Source of the DNA: Hybos culiciformis
Lineage: Eukaryota > Arthropoda > Insecta > Diptera > Hybotidae
Direction of reading: 5' to 3'
Length of the DNA: 64,000 bases
Assembly (NCBI GenBank): GCA_964007475.1
Contig: OZ023274.1
Location: forward strand, 39,487,860-39,551,859
Shown in pieces: positions 33,801 to 45,108 of the stretch (positions are counted from its first letter, which is position 1; the number at the start of each line of letters is the position of its first letter). The position numbers and the translations under genes were made by a program. The notes under the pieces are model-generated. The model did not search any database. It saw only the letters and a list, made by a program, of their open reading frames with translations, and was not told where the DNA came from.

Positions 33801-36800
33801 ACGAGAAAAATCATGAACGTCCTAACATTACGCCTATATAGCTAAATAATGGGGATGCATGGGAAGAAACTTGATTACGCTCCTAATTAATTGTTTCTCT
33901 AACTTTTAACTCAATTAAGGATGTACAATTTCATCTAACTAACAAAATTATAATTATTCTTTTTTAGTTTAATTTAAAACTTATATAATAATCAAACCAT
34001 AAAATTTGTCGTCATTCAATTAAGAAAAATCTGAATTTTAAACTTTCCCCATAGATTGAATTAAAATGCAAATATTTACGTTATTATTTAAAAAAAGTTT
34101 TTCTTTAGGAAAATAAATGATGTTTCATGGTTCCCGCTTTTTCCTTTAAAATTAATGTGACTATAGGACCTATTCCTAAAATGTCGATCCAAAAATAATT
34201 ATTAAATGTCAAAAAACAAAAAAAAGCAGTGACTAAATTAACGTATTCTATCGTACAATAGTTCTATAGTCTATCTGCGTCAACGTGAGCAACAGATTTG
34301 GTAACCTACCTCAGTGAAGTAGACGGATGACGACTGCAAAACAGCAAATTTTTTAAATGAGAAAACAAATTAGCGAATATTATGTATCTTATGTATGTGT
34401 GTGTATTTATATATTTGTTCTATCTATAATTATATATATGTTTATAAATATAAATTAAATATTCTGTTTTTGATTGCTATTTTATTTTTAATTTAAACTT
34501 TGATACTTCTTATGTATATACGATTTTATTTTTAATTATTATTCTTTTAACAACAATTTATCAACTTTGACATTATTATGTTTTTTTTTTATTTATGATT
34601 TTCATTATTTCTTTCAATACAATTTTTTAGATGAGATTTTATTTTTTTTTATCATTCAAGAAATTCACTTTATTTTTATTTCATACAAAAAAGAAAAGAG
34701 TAATGAAAACAAAAATTGAATTGACTTCTTTTTTTCTTTTTTTTAATTGAAAATTTAATTATGTTTTTGATTAAGCTCATTTCTAATTGGTAAAATTTTT
34801 TTAGGATTAAACTGTCAATATTTTATATTTTTTCTATCGTATGAAGATAAAGATAATAATGATATCTTTTTTGATTTTTGTATGTTTGTAAATCTTTATT
34901 GAAAAAAAATTGTCAAAAAAACTATATAAAATCTATAAATAATAAATTTCTTTTTTTAATTTTCGTAATTATAGCTTAATATATTGGTATGAGTATTTAA
35001 TTTTTGGCAGATAACTGTGTTGAGTCGTCGCCTTACATTAAAATTTCTGAAAATCCCTTAATTTTGACAAAAATCAAACATGGTTTCAAACGACGATTCA
35101 TTCGCAATATTGACTTAATATTACACAAACCAAAATATTCTGAAATTCTAAACTAACAAGCTGAAAAACTTGATGTCAACCCAGTTTTGGTCTTAACTTA
35201 AAATTTCTCATTAACAGGAATTAATATTATAAAAACTTGTTCTTAAACTTTTATGAAAGTGTAATTCTAACGTTCTAATTTTGTTCAATGGAAAAGTTGA
35301 AATTGTTTTTCTTCAAAATATCTGATTTTTAATTACTATTTCTATATACGTGTATACCTACTAATTTATACGTACACATAACATTGAGGCAGGAATTTCA
35401 ATTTGCATTCATAACCTAAGGAATTTTCATATTTTTTTTTCAAGATAATGATAAATATGCAATTCCCAACAATTTCATAGAAAATTAAAGAAAATTATAG
35501 TAATTACCCTTATCTAGTTATATTTTGTACGTATATATAAATATATAATTATCTTGTTCGAATATAACGTATAGAATGTACATAAATAATGAAGCACATA
35601 TTTTAAATCTTATGCTAAAATTTTTTTTTAAATTTAATTGAATTTATAAATTCAACTTATTTTCCAGTAGAGTTTTGATCATAAAATTCACTTTTTAACA
35701 ATTTGCAGCCCAATAAATATTATATTTTAACTCGAAAATATATGCTGAGTAATCGCTTTCTAGAATTTCCACACTGTAAAAGAAAAATCTCAAGATCGAA
35801 GTTTTAGATCTTAAAAATCTTGTTCAGTTTCAAATCCAAATGGCTGCCATTTTATTAAAAGCATCATTAGAGTGTATATGATGCTTATAGAATAGTTGGC
35901 ATCAAGCGCACGAACATCATACATATTACTGAATTTCAACTAAATTTATGATTTTTATGTAAATTCATCCTTGTTGCTTTGTTTATTCCCTGAGTAAATT
36001 GTTTCATGAATAAAAAAAATTTAATTTTTAATCTAATTTTTAATGATAAAAAAGGGCAATGACTGTACGCTTCCGTGAATTTAACACAAAAAAAAATCTA
36101 AAGCAAACTATGTTCATTTTGATGAAATATTCTTATAAAAAAAAATTTAATTCTAAAAAAAGGACTAATAAAGATCCAGATTTTTATTTAAAAAAATAAA
36201 AATAAAAGTGTATAACATATCGCTCATTCACAAGATAAATGTCACAATTCAGTATTTTAAAGATTTTTAAGTTGAACTTAAGTAGCATAACTTATTAATT
36301 GAGTGCAAAAAAAAAAATTAATGAAGGAGTTAAATGCCTATTAAGATAAGATTACTTTGCCCCAATTTTGAGAAAGGTGATCTAACTAGGAGGACTTTTT
36401 TTTTCTCTTGGGTTAAACAAGGAAAAAGGCAATAAAAAGTCCGTGAAAGTAATTGCAGCTTTTATATCGTTCTTAGATTAACCGCTTTTCATATATATAA
36501 AACATACATTTCTATTATTATTATACATAATTGTAACAAAAAATTATTTTTACTAATATGTATTAGAATTTCTAATTATGTTGTTTTTCTTACAAATAAG
36601 CGACATTTACATTATCTCTATAAATAAAATATATAAAAACAGTAAATAATATATTTAATCATGGTACATTAAATACGTGACTTCATCTAATTTTATCTTC
36701 CGGCATATTAAGTTCACTTCAAATGACCAATGCTATTTATTTCGATTAGAATTTTACTACTTTCCACATAATATAATTCTATGGTAAATATAGAAGGTTT

Positions 36801-38095
36801 CTTCATTGTAAAAGTTAAATAAAATGGATATAACAATTCAGGATATTAGGTACCTATAATATAATATATTAACGCACCAAAAATAAATTTCTGAACATAA
36901 AAATTTTATTCTTATAAATGTTTAACAAAAAAATGTTTACTCTTTTATAAGGTGTAATTTCAAAATTGCTTCAGGTTAAATAATAAAAATAATAATAATA
37001 ATAACTAAATATACAAAATAAATATTGATTTATTTATGTTGAAAATTGGGGTTTTTATATAATAAATTTTAAAGCCTGAGAAATAAAATATTTTTCCAAC
37101 AAGCAAATAAATTTATTTTTGATTCAATTGTAAATTTCTTTAATTTTTCCAGCGATTAAATTGCAATTATATTTTATTCTGACGTACATACTTTAAATTA
37201 AAATTATAACTATTACAGTCTCAAAAATTTCTCAAATTAAGGAATAACTAATTTTGCCAACAGATAAAAGTTTGGTTTATAAAATTTTACATATCCTCTT
37301 AAACTTTAACTATTACATCGCTTAAAAGACTTTCATTCAACGATCAACGGTCAAATATTAAATTTTATTTAGACTTGAACCAAAATTTAAATTTGGACAT
37401 TTGTACACAGCCCGGTTATGTAATATTATAAAAAAAGATGTATTTTACAATATTTATAAGATATACAATCTGGATCAAATGTCTAAAAACAAATAAAAAA
37501 AAAGAAAAAAAAATACGGAAAAGATACATAATATGCTGTGTATACATATTTTGTGTGTACCTACATATTACATTTAGGGTCACGCAATAATTGAATTGTT
37601 AATGGACCAAAAAAAAAATTTATTGCAAATGCCGTCGAAATTTTTTATTACAACATAACATACTATTTACTATAATTCCATAAAGTAAGTATAAATAAGA
37701 GAAAATCAGTCCATACAAAAAGTTCAAATTTTAAAATGTTTAAAAAAATTAGATTGATATCCTAGTCTTATTATGCGGAGAGAACAAAGAAAAAAATTTC
37801 TCAAAAACATTCTCTTCAATGAATTTTTTGCCAGTAGTGATAATAATAAATTCTAAATTTTTATTTATTATTGATATTGTGCATTATTTATTTTTTCTAT
37901 GTATTTGTATTTTGCTTTTTTTGTGAGTATAAAAAAAACAAAATAGAGAAATTTTATGTTCTCTATTTTTTTGGGATATCAATAATTATGAAAAAAAATA
38001 AAAAATTCAATTTGTACAATTTGTATAGGACTGAAATTTCTAGTATACATACATATTTTTTGATAATACATACAAAAATATTTTTCGGTATTTTG
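30875..38095. other. Long AT-rich stretch, no gene seen
   Basis: Over 7 kb of AT-rich sequence. A weak tRNA-like A-box (GTGCTCGAGTGGTTAG, near 31801) followed by a poor B-box-like ATTCGATACC near 31846 may be an old SINE. Open frames of 60-75 codons are strand-symmetric low-complexity noise. I recognise no exons. Confidence 0.55.
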
Positions 38096-38101
38096 GGTTT
38101 A

Positions 38102-38382
38102 AGTAGTATAAATATGTATGTTCTGTATCAAAAGTGGCTACCAAAAATGGGGGTTACTATACAAAATGTATGGGAAATCTATAAGATTTTTATAAAAAGG
38201 TAACCCCCATGGGGGCTCCCAAAAAGTGGCTACCAAAAATGGGGGTTACTATACAAAATGTATGGGAAATCTAGAAGATTTTTATAAAAAGGTAACCCCC
38301 ATGGGGGCTCCCAAAAAAGTGGCTACCAAAAATGGGGGTTACTATACAAAATATATGGGAAATGTAGAAGATTTTTATAAAA
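38102..38382 (+). repeat. Polinton left terminal inverted repeat, 3 x ~92-bp units
   Basis: GTGGCTACCAAAAATGGGGG starts at 38134, 38226 and 38319 (periods 92 and 93). The first two units end with the palindrome CCCCCATGGGGG. The segment pairs with 52087-52366 over its whole length. Confidence 0.95.
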
Positions 38383-38517
38383 AGGTAACCCCCTTTATAA
38401 TTTTAAAAAAGTAGCCACATTTAATTATGAAATTAATAATATCAAAAAGTATCGATCAAATTACATATAATAATTTCACAATTACATTTTTTTAGATTTT
38501 TATTATAGTGCTTCACC

Positions 38518-38993
38518 CTTAAAAAAATTTAAAAATTTCAAATTCTGAATTTCAAATTCCTAATGTATTTTGTTAGTGTAAAATTTCAAATTTTTTTTTG
38601 TTGTTGTGAATTTCAAATACACGCCTCAGAGCGTGTATTTGAAATTCACAACAACAAAAAAAAAATTTGAAATTCAAGTTCTGTCATTCTGATTGTCAAA
38701 TCAAAAAAAAAAAGCATGCCAGATGAAAAAAATTCCGCAACTTTCCTGAGATTTTTCTTGTACAATAATTTTTTGTTCATAATTTTTCTCCGATATAATA
38801 AAATCCTCTAAATTTAGGGAAAGAAAATCCTACTCTGGCAGCTTTGTTATTAATATTTGAAATTTATGAAAAAAAGTGAAAAAAAAGTGTTCACCCGAAA
38901 ACTTTTTTTTGACATTAAATTACACTAACAAAATACATTAGGAATTTGAAATTCAGAATTTGAAATTTTTAAATTTTTTTAAGGGTGAAGCAC
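38518..38993. mobile_element. MITE nested in the Polinton, 73-bp TIR, TTATA duplication
   Basis: GTGCTTCACCCTTAAAAAAA opens the left end (38518), and its inverted copy closes the right end (38993), with ~73 bp of near-perfect terminal repeat. TTATA flanks both sides (38513-38517 and 38994-38998). The interior holds a second hairpin around 38583-38675 centred on CTCAGA, with arms including GTGTATTTGAAATTCACAAC. It is non-coding. It lies between the Polinton left repeat and the polymerase. Confidence 0.88.
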
Positions 38994-39354
38994 TTATATG
39001 TAATTTGAGATTTTTTTCTTATCATTTTATTTTATTTTATTTTATTTTTTTGTCAAATTTGCAGGAAAAAATTTATATTTAATATTAACTATAACTAAGC
39101 CTAAAAATCAGTTAAATATTATGATAAAAAATAAAATAATTAGAAATCATTCTTTTGTGGTATTCGGTTATTCGCGGATTATTTTTTCATATAATTCATT
39201 TATTTTATTTATTTTAAAGAATAATAGAAAGTGGTAAAGTGATAATTAGTAAAATTTGAGTTTCGTTCTTTTAGAAAATCTGTTTTCGGTGTGTTAAATT
39301 TTATCAAGTTTAAATTTTCAAATTTTTTGTTCATTTTTGTTGAACGTAAATTAG

Positions 39355-42300
39355 AACAAGAAACGGTTATGTAACATTTGTGGCGACCTTTTTCATTCAA
39401 AAAGCCTTCAACGCCATATCAAAAGCGTGCATGAGAAATCTACGGTGGTTACGTGTGACGTATGCGGGAAGCAGTATACTCGGTTGGAAAAATTAGTTTG
39501 CCACAAGCGTCTTCATCATCCGACTCCCTCTTCTTCTGTAGGTTTGTCGACAAGCGTTGCTGATTATTGTACGTTTGATGATGGCGAGTCAACATCTTCA
39601 AAAAAACGGAAGCAGAATGCGTCAATTGGACAAGGTGAGGAAAATGGTAAACCTTCTAAAAAACTTAAAGGAAGTAGCCAATCACCATCATCATCATCAA
39701 CCATGCAAAATTTACCGGATCATAGATTTTGTACTGCTTGTGGAGTTAATGTACGTGGTAATTTTTGGAATTTTCATATACGAACCAATGATCACAAGAA
39801 AAAAGTTTCAATTTCTATTGGTGATCGATTGAAATGTATAAAAGAAGCATATGCGGGACGAGTAGTAACATATATTCGCGAAAATGATGATGCAACTACA
39901 CTTATTCCGAAAGTTTTTCTTAGCAAAGTGAAAGATGAACTAATTACGAAAATTAAAGAGACTTTACAGATACATAAGGCATTCAAGTTCAACATGGAAT
40001 TATTTGCCAAGTTTATAAAACCACATCAGCAAGAAGAAACTGAACAAGAAATTAGTGTTAAAAGTTTCAACACAAAAATGATCGTTGTTCATAATGAGTT
40101 TGATGTAGACCCAATATACGAGGATATGATCGAAAAAATTTCTACAGATATTGAGGAATTTCAAGAAAGAGACAGTGGCTGGAGCCTTGCCGAAATTCTA
40201 CATGTTGAAATCAATATTGCAAAGTATTCTCCACTTAAAGGTTCCAGCTACATAAAATTACCTAAGGCAATTGAAGACAAAAAAGCATGTGTAAACATTC
40301 AAAACCGAGATGCATATTGTTTTAAGTGGTGTTTAGTAGCTGCTATGAAAAACAATACAACAAACAATTCAATAAGATGCTCCACTTACAACGTCGAAGA
40401 TATAAGCACCAATATTTTAAGTTTGGTGAATTCTAAAGTTTCTGAACTTAACTTCGGTAACATTAATTTTCCAATCAGTATTCATGAAATAAAGGAATTT
40501 GAACAACTTAATCCTGCTATAAGTATAAACGTTTATGGTCTTGATAATGGGAAGATTGTTGGACCGTACTACCATACCATTGAAATGAAAGAAAACCATA
40601 TTAATCTACTGATTTTGCAAAAGGAAGATAAATATCATTTTGTATGGATAAAAAATTTGTCTCGATTGGTAAGAGCTCAGTTAACATCACATTGTACAGC
40701 AGTAAAATTGTGTACTAAATGTTTGCTTCATTTTCGCAATCAGAGCGCATTCGATGAACATGTAGCTAATTGCTCGAAAATAGTAACATCCTTACCATTA
40801 ACAGATGAAAATAAATTGACTTTTAAAAATTACCACAAAAAAATGGAGGTACCTTTTGTAATTTACGCTGACACAGAAAGTATGCTGCAAAAAATTTCGA
40901 CTTGTGCTAACAATCCTAATTTTCCATCAACAGAAAATTCGATGTTACATGTGCCAATAGCTTTAGCATATTATATAAAATGTTCTTTTGATTCTAATCT
41001 TAACAAATATTTTGAATTCACAGGTACGTTGCTTTTTTTAAATATTTTATTTTATTCTATTTTAATTTTTTTTGAATTTTTGTTTTCAGGTGAAAACTGT
41101 ATAAAAGATTTTATCTTATCATTAGTTAATGAATGTAAGAGTCTTTATTTAAATTATTTATCGAAAATGATTCCAATACAGACATTAACGATAGAAGAAA
41201 TGAACCATCATTCAACGCGACGAAATTGCCACATTTGTGAGGTAGACTTTTTGCCAAGTGATGTAAGAGTACGAGATCACTGTCATCTGACAGGTAAATA
41301 TCGCGGCCCAGCTCATAAAAAATGTAATCTCGAATTTCGAGTACCGAATTTCTTTCCTATATATTTTCATAATTTTTCCAAATATGATTGCCATTTGCTT
41401 TTTAAGGAACTTAATATTGTACAAGGAAACATAAAAGTTATACCTCTCAATAAAGAGCTTTATGTTTCCTTAACAAAAACTATTACAATAAGTAAAAATG
41501 AAAGTTTTAGCTTAAGATTTTTGGATTCATCAAGATTTATGCAATGTAGTTTAGATTCTTTAGTACAAAACCTAGATAGCTCTGACTTAATAGAAATAAG
41601 AAAATTTTTCCCACCCGCAAATTTGCCTCTTCTAGAAAGAAAGGGTGTATTTCCATACGAGTACATTGATTCTTTAGAAAAATTGAATGAAACTGCTTTA
41701 CCGGAACAACATAATTTTAATAACGACTTGACTAACACTACGTGTAGTGACGATGACTATAATCATGCTAAAAACGTTTGGAGAGAATTTGATTGTCAAA
41801 ATATGTGGGACTACTTGAAATTATATTTAAAAACCGACATATTATTACTTGCAGATGTCTTCGAAAATGTTCGTAAAATTTGTAAAAAAATTTATAACCT
41901 AGAAGCTTCTCAATTTTATACAGCACCAGGTTTATCGTGGGAAGCGATGTTAAAATACACAAAAATTGAGTTAGAGCTTCTAACTGATGTTAATATGTAT
42001 AAATTTTTTCAAGAGGGTGTTCGGGGAGGGATAAGTCAGTGCTCTTTGAGGCATACGAAGGCTGCAAATAAATATTTGGAATCGTATGACCCTAGCCTTC
42101 CCTCAAAATTCATAATTTATCTTGACGCAAATAATTTGTATGGATGGGGAATGTCTCAACCTCTACCTTACGGTGATTTTAAGTGGGTTGATCCTCCATC
42201 AGACATTTGCTCCATTGAATCCGATTCAGAAGTTGGATATGTTCTTGAGGTAGACTTGGAATATCCAACAGATTTGCACGATAGACATAATGAGCTACCA

Positions 42301-43356
42301 TTCTGTTGTGAGAGAAAAAAACCTCCTTCAGGGAAAAATGAAAAATTAATTTTGGACTTACATCATAAAAAAAATTATATAATACATTATAGAAATCTCC
42401 AACAATGTATTAAAAATGGACTAAAATTAGTTAAAGTCCATAAAGTTCTGCAGTTCAAGCAATCCAATTGGTTACAAAAATATATCGATCTCAATACACA
42501 TCATAGGTCTTTGGCAAGAAATTCTTTCGAAAAAGACTTTTTCAAATTGATGAATAATGCTGTTTACGGGAAAACAATGGAAAACGTTGATAAAAGGAAG
42601 GATGTAAAAATTGCGGATGGTTGGGAAAGTCGTCGGAAGCATTTGGGAGCTAGAGCTTTGATTGCAAAGCCTAACTTTCACAGTATCTCCGTTTTTAGTA
42701 ATGATTTATCAGCTATTCAATTGAACATAGTTAGTATACTGTACGACAAACCAATATACCTTGGTTTCACTGTTTTAGAGTTATCGAAGCTTCATATGTA
42801 TGAATTCCACTACAGCTATATGAAGCCAAAATATGAAGATAAAATAACTCTAAACTACATGGATACAGATTCTTTCATATATACAATTTCAACCAATGAC
42901 TTCTACGCAGACATTCGAGAAGACGTTTTACAAACGGACCCTAAAAAACTTATTTTTGACACTTCTAATTACGACCCGAATAATCCCTACAATTTTCCTT
43001 TAGTTAATAAAAAAATGTTGGGATTATTCAAAGATGAGTTAGATGGAAGAATAATAAAAGAGTTTTTAGGTTTGAAATCTAAAATGTATTTCATTGATAG
43101 TGTAAATAATAAGGAAATAAAGAGGGCAAAAGGTGTAAAAAAGTGTGTTGTGAAAAATTTACATCTGGATCATTATAAAAAGTCTTTATTTGATAATGAA
43201 ACTTTATATTGTAAAATGAATTTGTTTAGATCTGAACTACATAATATTTATACAAAAACTCTGAATAAAATTGCATTAAATGCTGATGATAACAAACGTT
43301 ATATATTAGATGATAATATAAGAACTTATGCTTGGGGGCACTATGCCATAGAATAA
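39355..43356 (+). CDS. Polinton protein-primed family B DNA polymerase
   Basis: This would replicate the element. With numbering from the GTG at 39427 (1309 residues), the 3'-5' exonuclease motifs are D482/E484 (YADTES), HNFSKYD (648-654) and YLKTD (800-804). The polymerase motifs are DANNLYG (A, D900), KLMNNAVYG (B, 1040-1048) and YMDTDS (C, D1146/D1148). An HNH/endonuclease-VII-like module (CHIC 601-604, RDHCH 616-620, HKKCN 630-634) lies inside the exonuclease domain. The N-terminus has C2H2 fingers (C10, C13, H26, H30) and HRFCTACG. The open frame extends upstream to 39355 with another finger (CNIC...H...H) but no ATG. TTAG at 39351-39354 may be a splice acceptor, so a first exon is probably missing. 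All catalytic residues are intact. Confidence 0.93.
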   Translation, partial: NKKRLCNICGDLFHSKSLQRHIKSVHEKSTVVTCDVCGKQYTRLEKLVCHKRLHHPTPSSSVGLSTSVADYCTFDDGESTSSKKRKQNASIGQGEENGKPSKKLKGSSQSPSSSSTMQNLPDHRFCTACGVNVRGNFWNFHIRTNDHKKKVSISIGDRLKCIKEAYAGRVVTYIRENDDATTLIPKVFLSKVKDELITKIKETLQIHKAFKFNMELFAKFIKPHQQEETEQEISVKSFNTKMIVVHNEFDVDPIYEDMIEKISTDIEEFQERDSGWSLAEILHVEINIAKYSPLKGSSYIKLPKAIEDKKACVNIQNRDAYCFKWCLVAAMKNNTTNNSIRCSTYNVEDISTNILSLVNSKVSELNFGNINFPISIHEIKEFEQLNPAISINVYGLDNGKIVGPYYHTIEMKENHINLLILQKEDKYHFVWIKNLSRLVRAQLTSHCTAVKLCTKCLLHFRNQSAFDEHVANCSKIVTSLPLTDENKLTFKNYHKKMEVPFVIYADTESMLQKISTCANNPNFPSTENSMLHVPIALAYYIKCSFDSNLNKYFEFTGTLLFLNILFYSILIFFEFLFSGENCIKDFILSLVNECKSLYLNYLSKMIPIQTLTIEEMNHHSTRRNCHICEVDFLPSDVRVRDHCHLTGKYRGPAHKKCNLEFRVPNFFPIYFHNFSKYDCHLLFKELNIVQGNIKVIPLNKELYVSLTKTITISKNESFSLRFLDSSRFMQCSLDSLVQNLDSSDLIEIRKFFPPANLPLLERKGVFPYEYIDSLEKLNETALPEQHNFNNDLTNTTCSDDDYNHAKNVWREFDCQNMWDYLKLYLKTDILLLADVFENVRKICKKIYNLEASQFYTAPGLSWEAMLKYTKIELELLTDVNMYKFFQEGVRGGISQCSLRHTKAANKYLESYDPSLPSKFIIYLDANNLYGWGMSQPLPYGDFKWVDPPSDICSIESDSEVGYVLEVDLEYPTDLHDRHNELPFCCERKKPPSGKNEKLILDLHHKKNYIIHYRNLQQCIKNGLKLVKVHKVLQFKQSNWLQKYIDLNTHHRSLARNSFEKDFFKLMNNAVYGKTMENVDKRKDVKIADGWESRRKHLGARALIAKPNFHSISVFSNDLSAIQLNIVSILYDKPIYLGFTVLELSKLHMYEFHYSYMKPKYEDKITLNYMDTDSFIYTISTNDFYADIREDVLQTDPKKLIFDTSNYDPNNPYNFPLVNKKMLGLFKDELDGRIIKEFLGLKSKMYFIDSVNNKEIKRAKGVKKCVVKNLHLDHYKKSLFDNETLYCKMNLFRSELHNIYTKTLNKIALNADDNKRYILDDNIRTYAWGHYAIE
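41024..41089 (+). other. 66-nt stopless intron inside the polymerase gene
   Basis: GTACGT at the 5' side and a T-rich stretch ending TTTTCAG at the 3' side bound 66 nt, a multiple of three without stop codons. The encoded segment (about residues 533-554) is Leu/Phe-rich and unlike the surrounding polymerase. Splicing joins EFT to GENCIKDF, which reads as typical Polinton polymerase. Confidence 0.8.
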
Positions 43357-43517
43357 AAAAAAAATATTTCTTTTGTAAGTTAGTTAAATCAAAATAAATT
43401 TCTATGTACCTAGTCCAAGAAATTGAAAAAATAATATATAAAAAAGAAAATGTTAATTTTGTAATAAATATATAGTTTGTAATTTCTAGTTTATGTTCAA
43501 ATATAACGAATGTTTAT

Positions 43518-43523
43518 AATAAA
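43518..43523 (+). terminator. Poly(A) signal AATAAA downstream of the polymerase
   Basis: AATAAA lies about 160 nt after the polymerase stop and 18 nt before the end of the convergent integrase. It is plausible for polymerase mRNA 3' processing. Such hexamers are frequent in AT-rich DNA. Confidence 0.35.
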
Positions 43524-43540
43524 GAAAGAAAAAAAAAAAA

Positions 43541-44461
43541 TCAAATGACGCTTTTTTGATCTACCCATGAGTTATGCATTTCATCGAATCCAAGCCATTT
43601 AACCAAAATTTTATCACCTTTTCTTTTGATAATTTTTTCTACTAAGTAAATATTTGGATGCTTAGTTTTTTGTAATTCTTCATCGTAAAAAGATCCCAAA
43701 ATTACCTCATTCTGATAGTCTTTTAAAATATAAGTAACTGGGTTGGTAAGTTTTATTTTTGATACTTTGAAAATTTCAGTTGACCAGTTTGGCATGTATC
43801 CTTTATCGAAAATTCCCTTAGATTTGCTGATTCTAACTTTATCTCCAACTTTAAATCTACCAGCTGTGAAAATTTTCAGTCTGTTGTAGCTTGTTTTGAG
43901 AATTTTTTTCTCGTTGTGTTTATTAATTTCTTTTGGTTTCATTTTTGTTGTTCTGTGGATAGAATTATTACATTTTTCCATTAAGTTGTCTATTATATGT
44001 ATCCACTTATAGTTTCCTTGTAAACTAAAGTGCTTCCGCATTAAATTTTTTAAAGTTCTATTAAATCGTTCGACTATTGAAGCTTTTAATTTGGAATATG
44101 TATGATAGTGGTTAATTTCATATTTTTTCATAAGTTGGGAGAAATGCTTGTTGTAAAACTCTTTCCCTTCATCCGATTGTAAATTTCTTGGATGTACTTT
44201 GGATGTTTCAAAAATATTTTCCATAGCTTCTACAATATGACTAGCACTTTTTGTTTTTACAGCTCGAGCATATGCGAACTTCGAAAAAATATCAATAACG
44301 GTTAACAAATATTTATTTCCCTTATTCGATTTCGAGTACGGTATCATTTCTACTAAGTCTATTTGCCACGTATCATTAAGACCTTTTTGAATCACTCGAC
44401 GACGCTTAAAATTTTTGCGAGCAGGGCGATGTAATTCATTCACCAAACCCTCCATGCTCAT
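43541..44461 (-). CDS. Polinton integrase, DDE core plus chromodomain
   Basis: This 306-residue protein would insert the element and produce the 6-bp duplications. The retroviral-integrase-type core has D35 (WQIDLVEM), D97 (LQSDEGKEF) and E131 (SIVERFNRTLK). The C-terminal ~40 residues (NIYLVEKIIKRK...ILVKWLGF..MHNSW) form a chromodomain, which in such integrases can direct insertion to chromatin marks. The start is the ATG at 44461. The frame stays open upstream for 27 more codons without another ATG, and the usual N-terminal zinc-binding segment is not seen, so the N-terminus may be short or lost. The gene converges on the polymerase and is divergent from the next gene (91 bp between start codons). 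No breaks are visible. Confidence 0.93.
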   Translation of the reverse strand: MSMEGLVNELHRPARKNFKRRRVIQKGLNDTWQIDLVEMIPYSKSNKGNKYLLTVIDIFSKFAYARAVKTKSASHIVEAMENIFETSKVHPRNLQSDEGKEFYNKHFSQLMKKYEINHYHTYSKLKASIVERFNRTLKNLMRKHFSLQGNYKWIHIIDNLMEKCNNSIHRTTKMKPKEINKHNEKKILKTSYNRLKIFTAGRFKVGDKVRISKSKGIFDKGYMPNWSTEIFKVSKIKLTNPVTYILKDYQNEVILGSFYDEELQKTKHPNIYLVEKIIKRKGDKILVKWLGFDEMHNSWVDQKSVI

Positions 44462-44551
44462 GTTGTTTTTATTTTTCTGAATATTATGTAAAAAAGGAGT
44501 TGTATTTATATGAAAACTACACAGTCCGTTCTCTGATTTTGACTAGTTAAC

Positions 44552-45046
44552 ATGGAGTACTATCGAAATCAAACAGTTTTAATCGATTTTCAATGTGTTG
44601 TTGGAAATTATAAACAAGTTTTTATAAAGGAATTAGCTTGTTTAAAGACGGATTCGGTTTCATAAAATCATTATGTGTTCAAACCACCATATCCACAACA
44701 AGAACTATCGGAAAAAGCTGCCAAACAAAATAACTACTGTTTCGAATTCATAAATGGATTAGATTGGAATGATGGAACTACTGACTATTTAACTCTGCCG
44801 ACAATACTCTCAGATTATAAAGATTATGTTATTGTCGTAAAAGGAAAAGAGAAGAAATTTTTTTTGGAGAAATATTTACCAACAACAATTATTGTTGATT
44901 TGGATATGGGAAAAAGTATTTCAAAATATTTCAATTTTCTGACTAATTGCTCGATTCATGAAAATAGAATTAATAATAGATGTGCTATTGTAAATTTATT
45001 CAGAATGTATTTCTTTTTAGAAACAAGTGGAAAGTTTTTAGAATAA
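44552..45046 (+). CDS. Conserved Polinton protein of unknown function, in-frame stop
   Basis: An ATG at 44552 opens a frame interrupted by a single TAA at 44663-44665. It resumes in the same frame and runs to 45046 (165 codons in all). The downstream part (FKPPYPQQELSEKA, GLDWNDGT, VKGKEKKFFLEKYLP) resembles, from memory, an uncharacterised protein found in arthropod Polintons. I cannot assign a reaction. The stop means either a nonsense mutation in this copy or translation restarting downstream. It stands first in the plus-strand block leading to the capsid genes. Confidence 0.6.
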
Positions 45047-45108
45047 ATAAATAAAAGCAATTATTATAAGTTGACTTGTTTTATTCACATTTCAGAAGTC
45101 TCGTAGTC

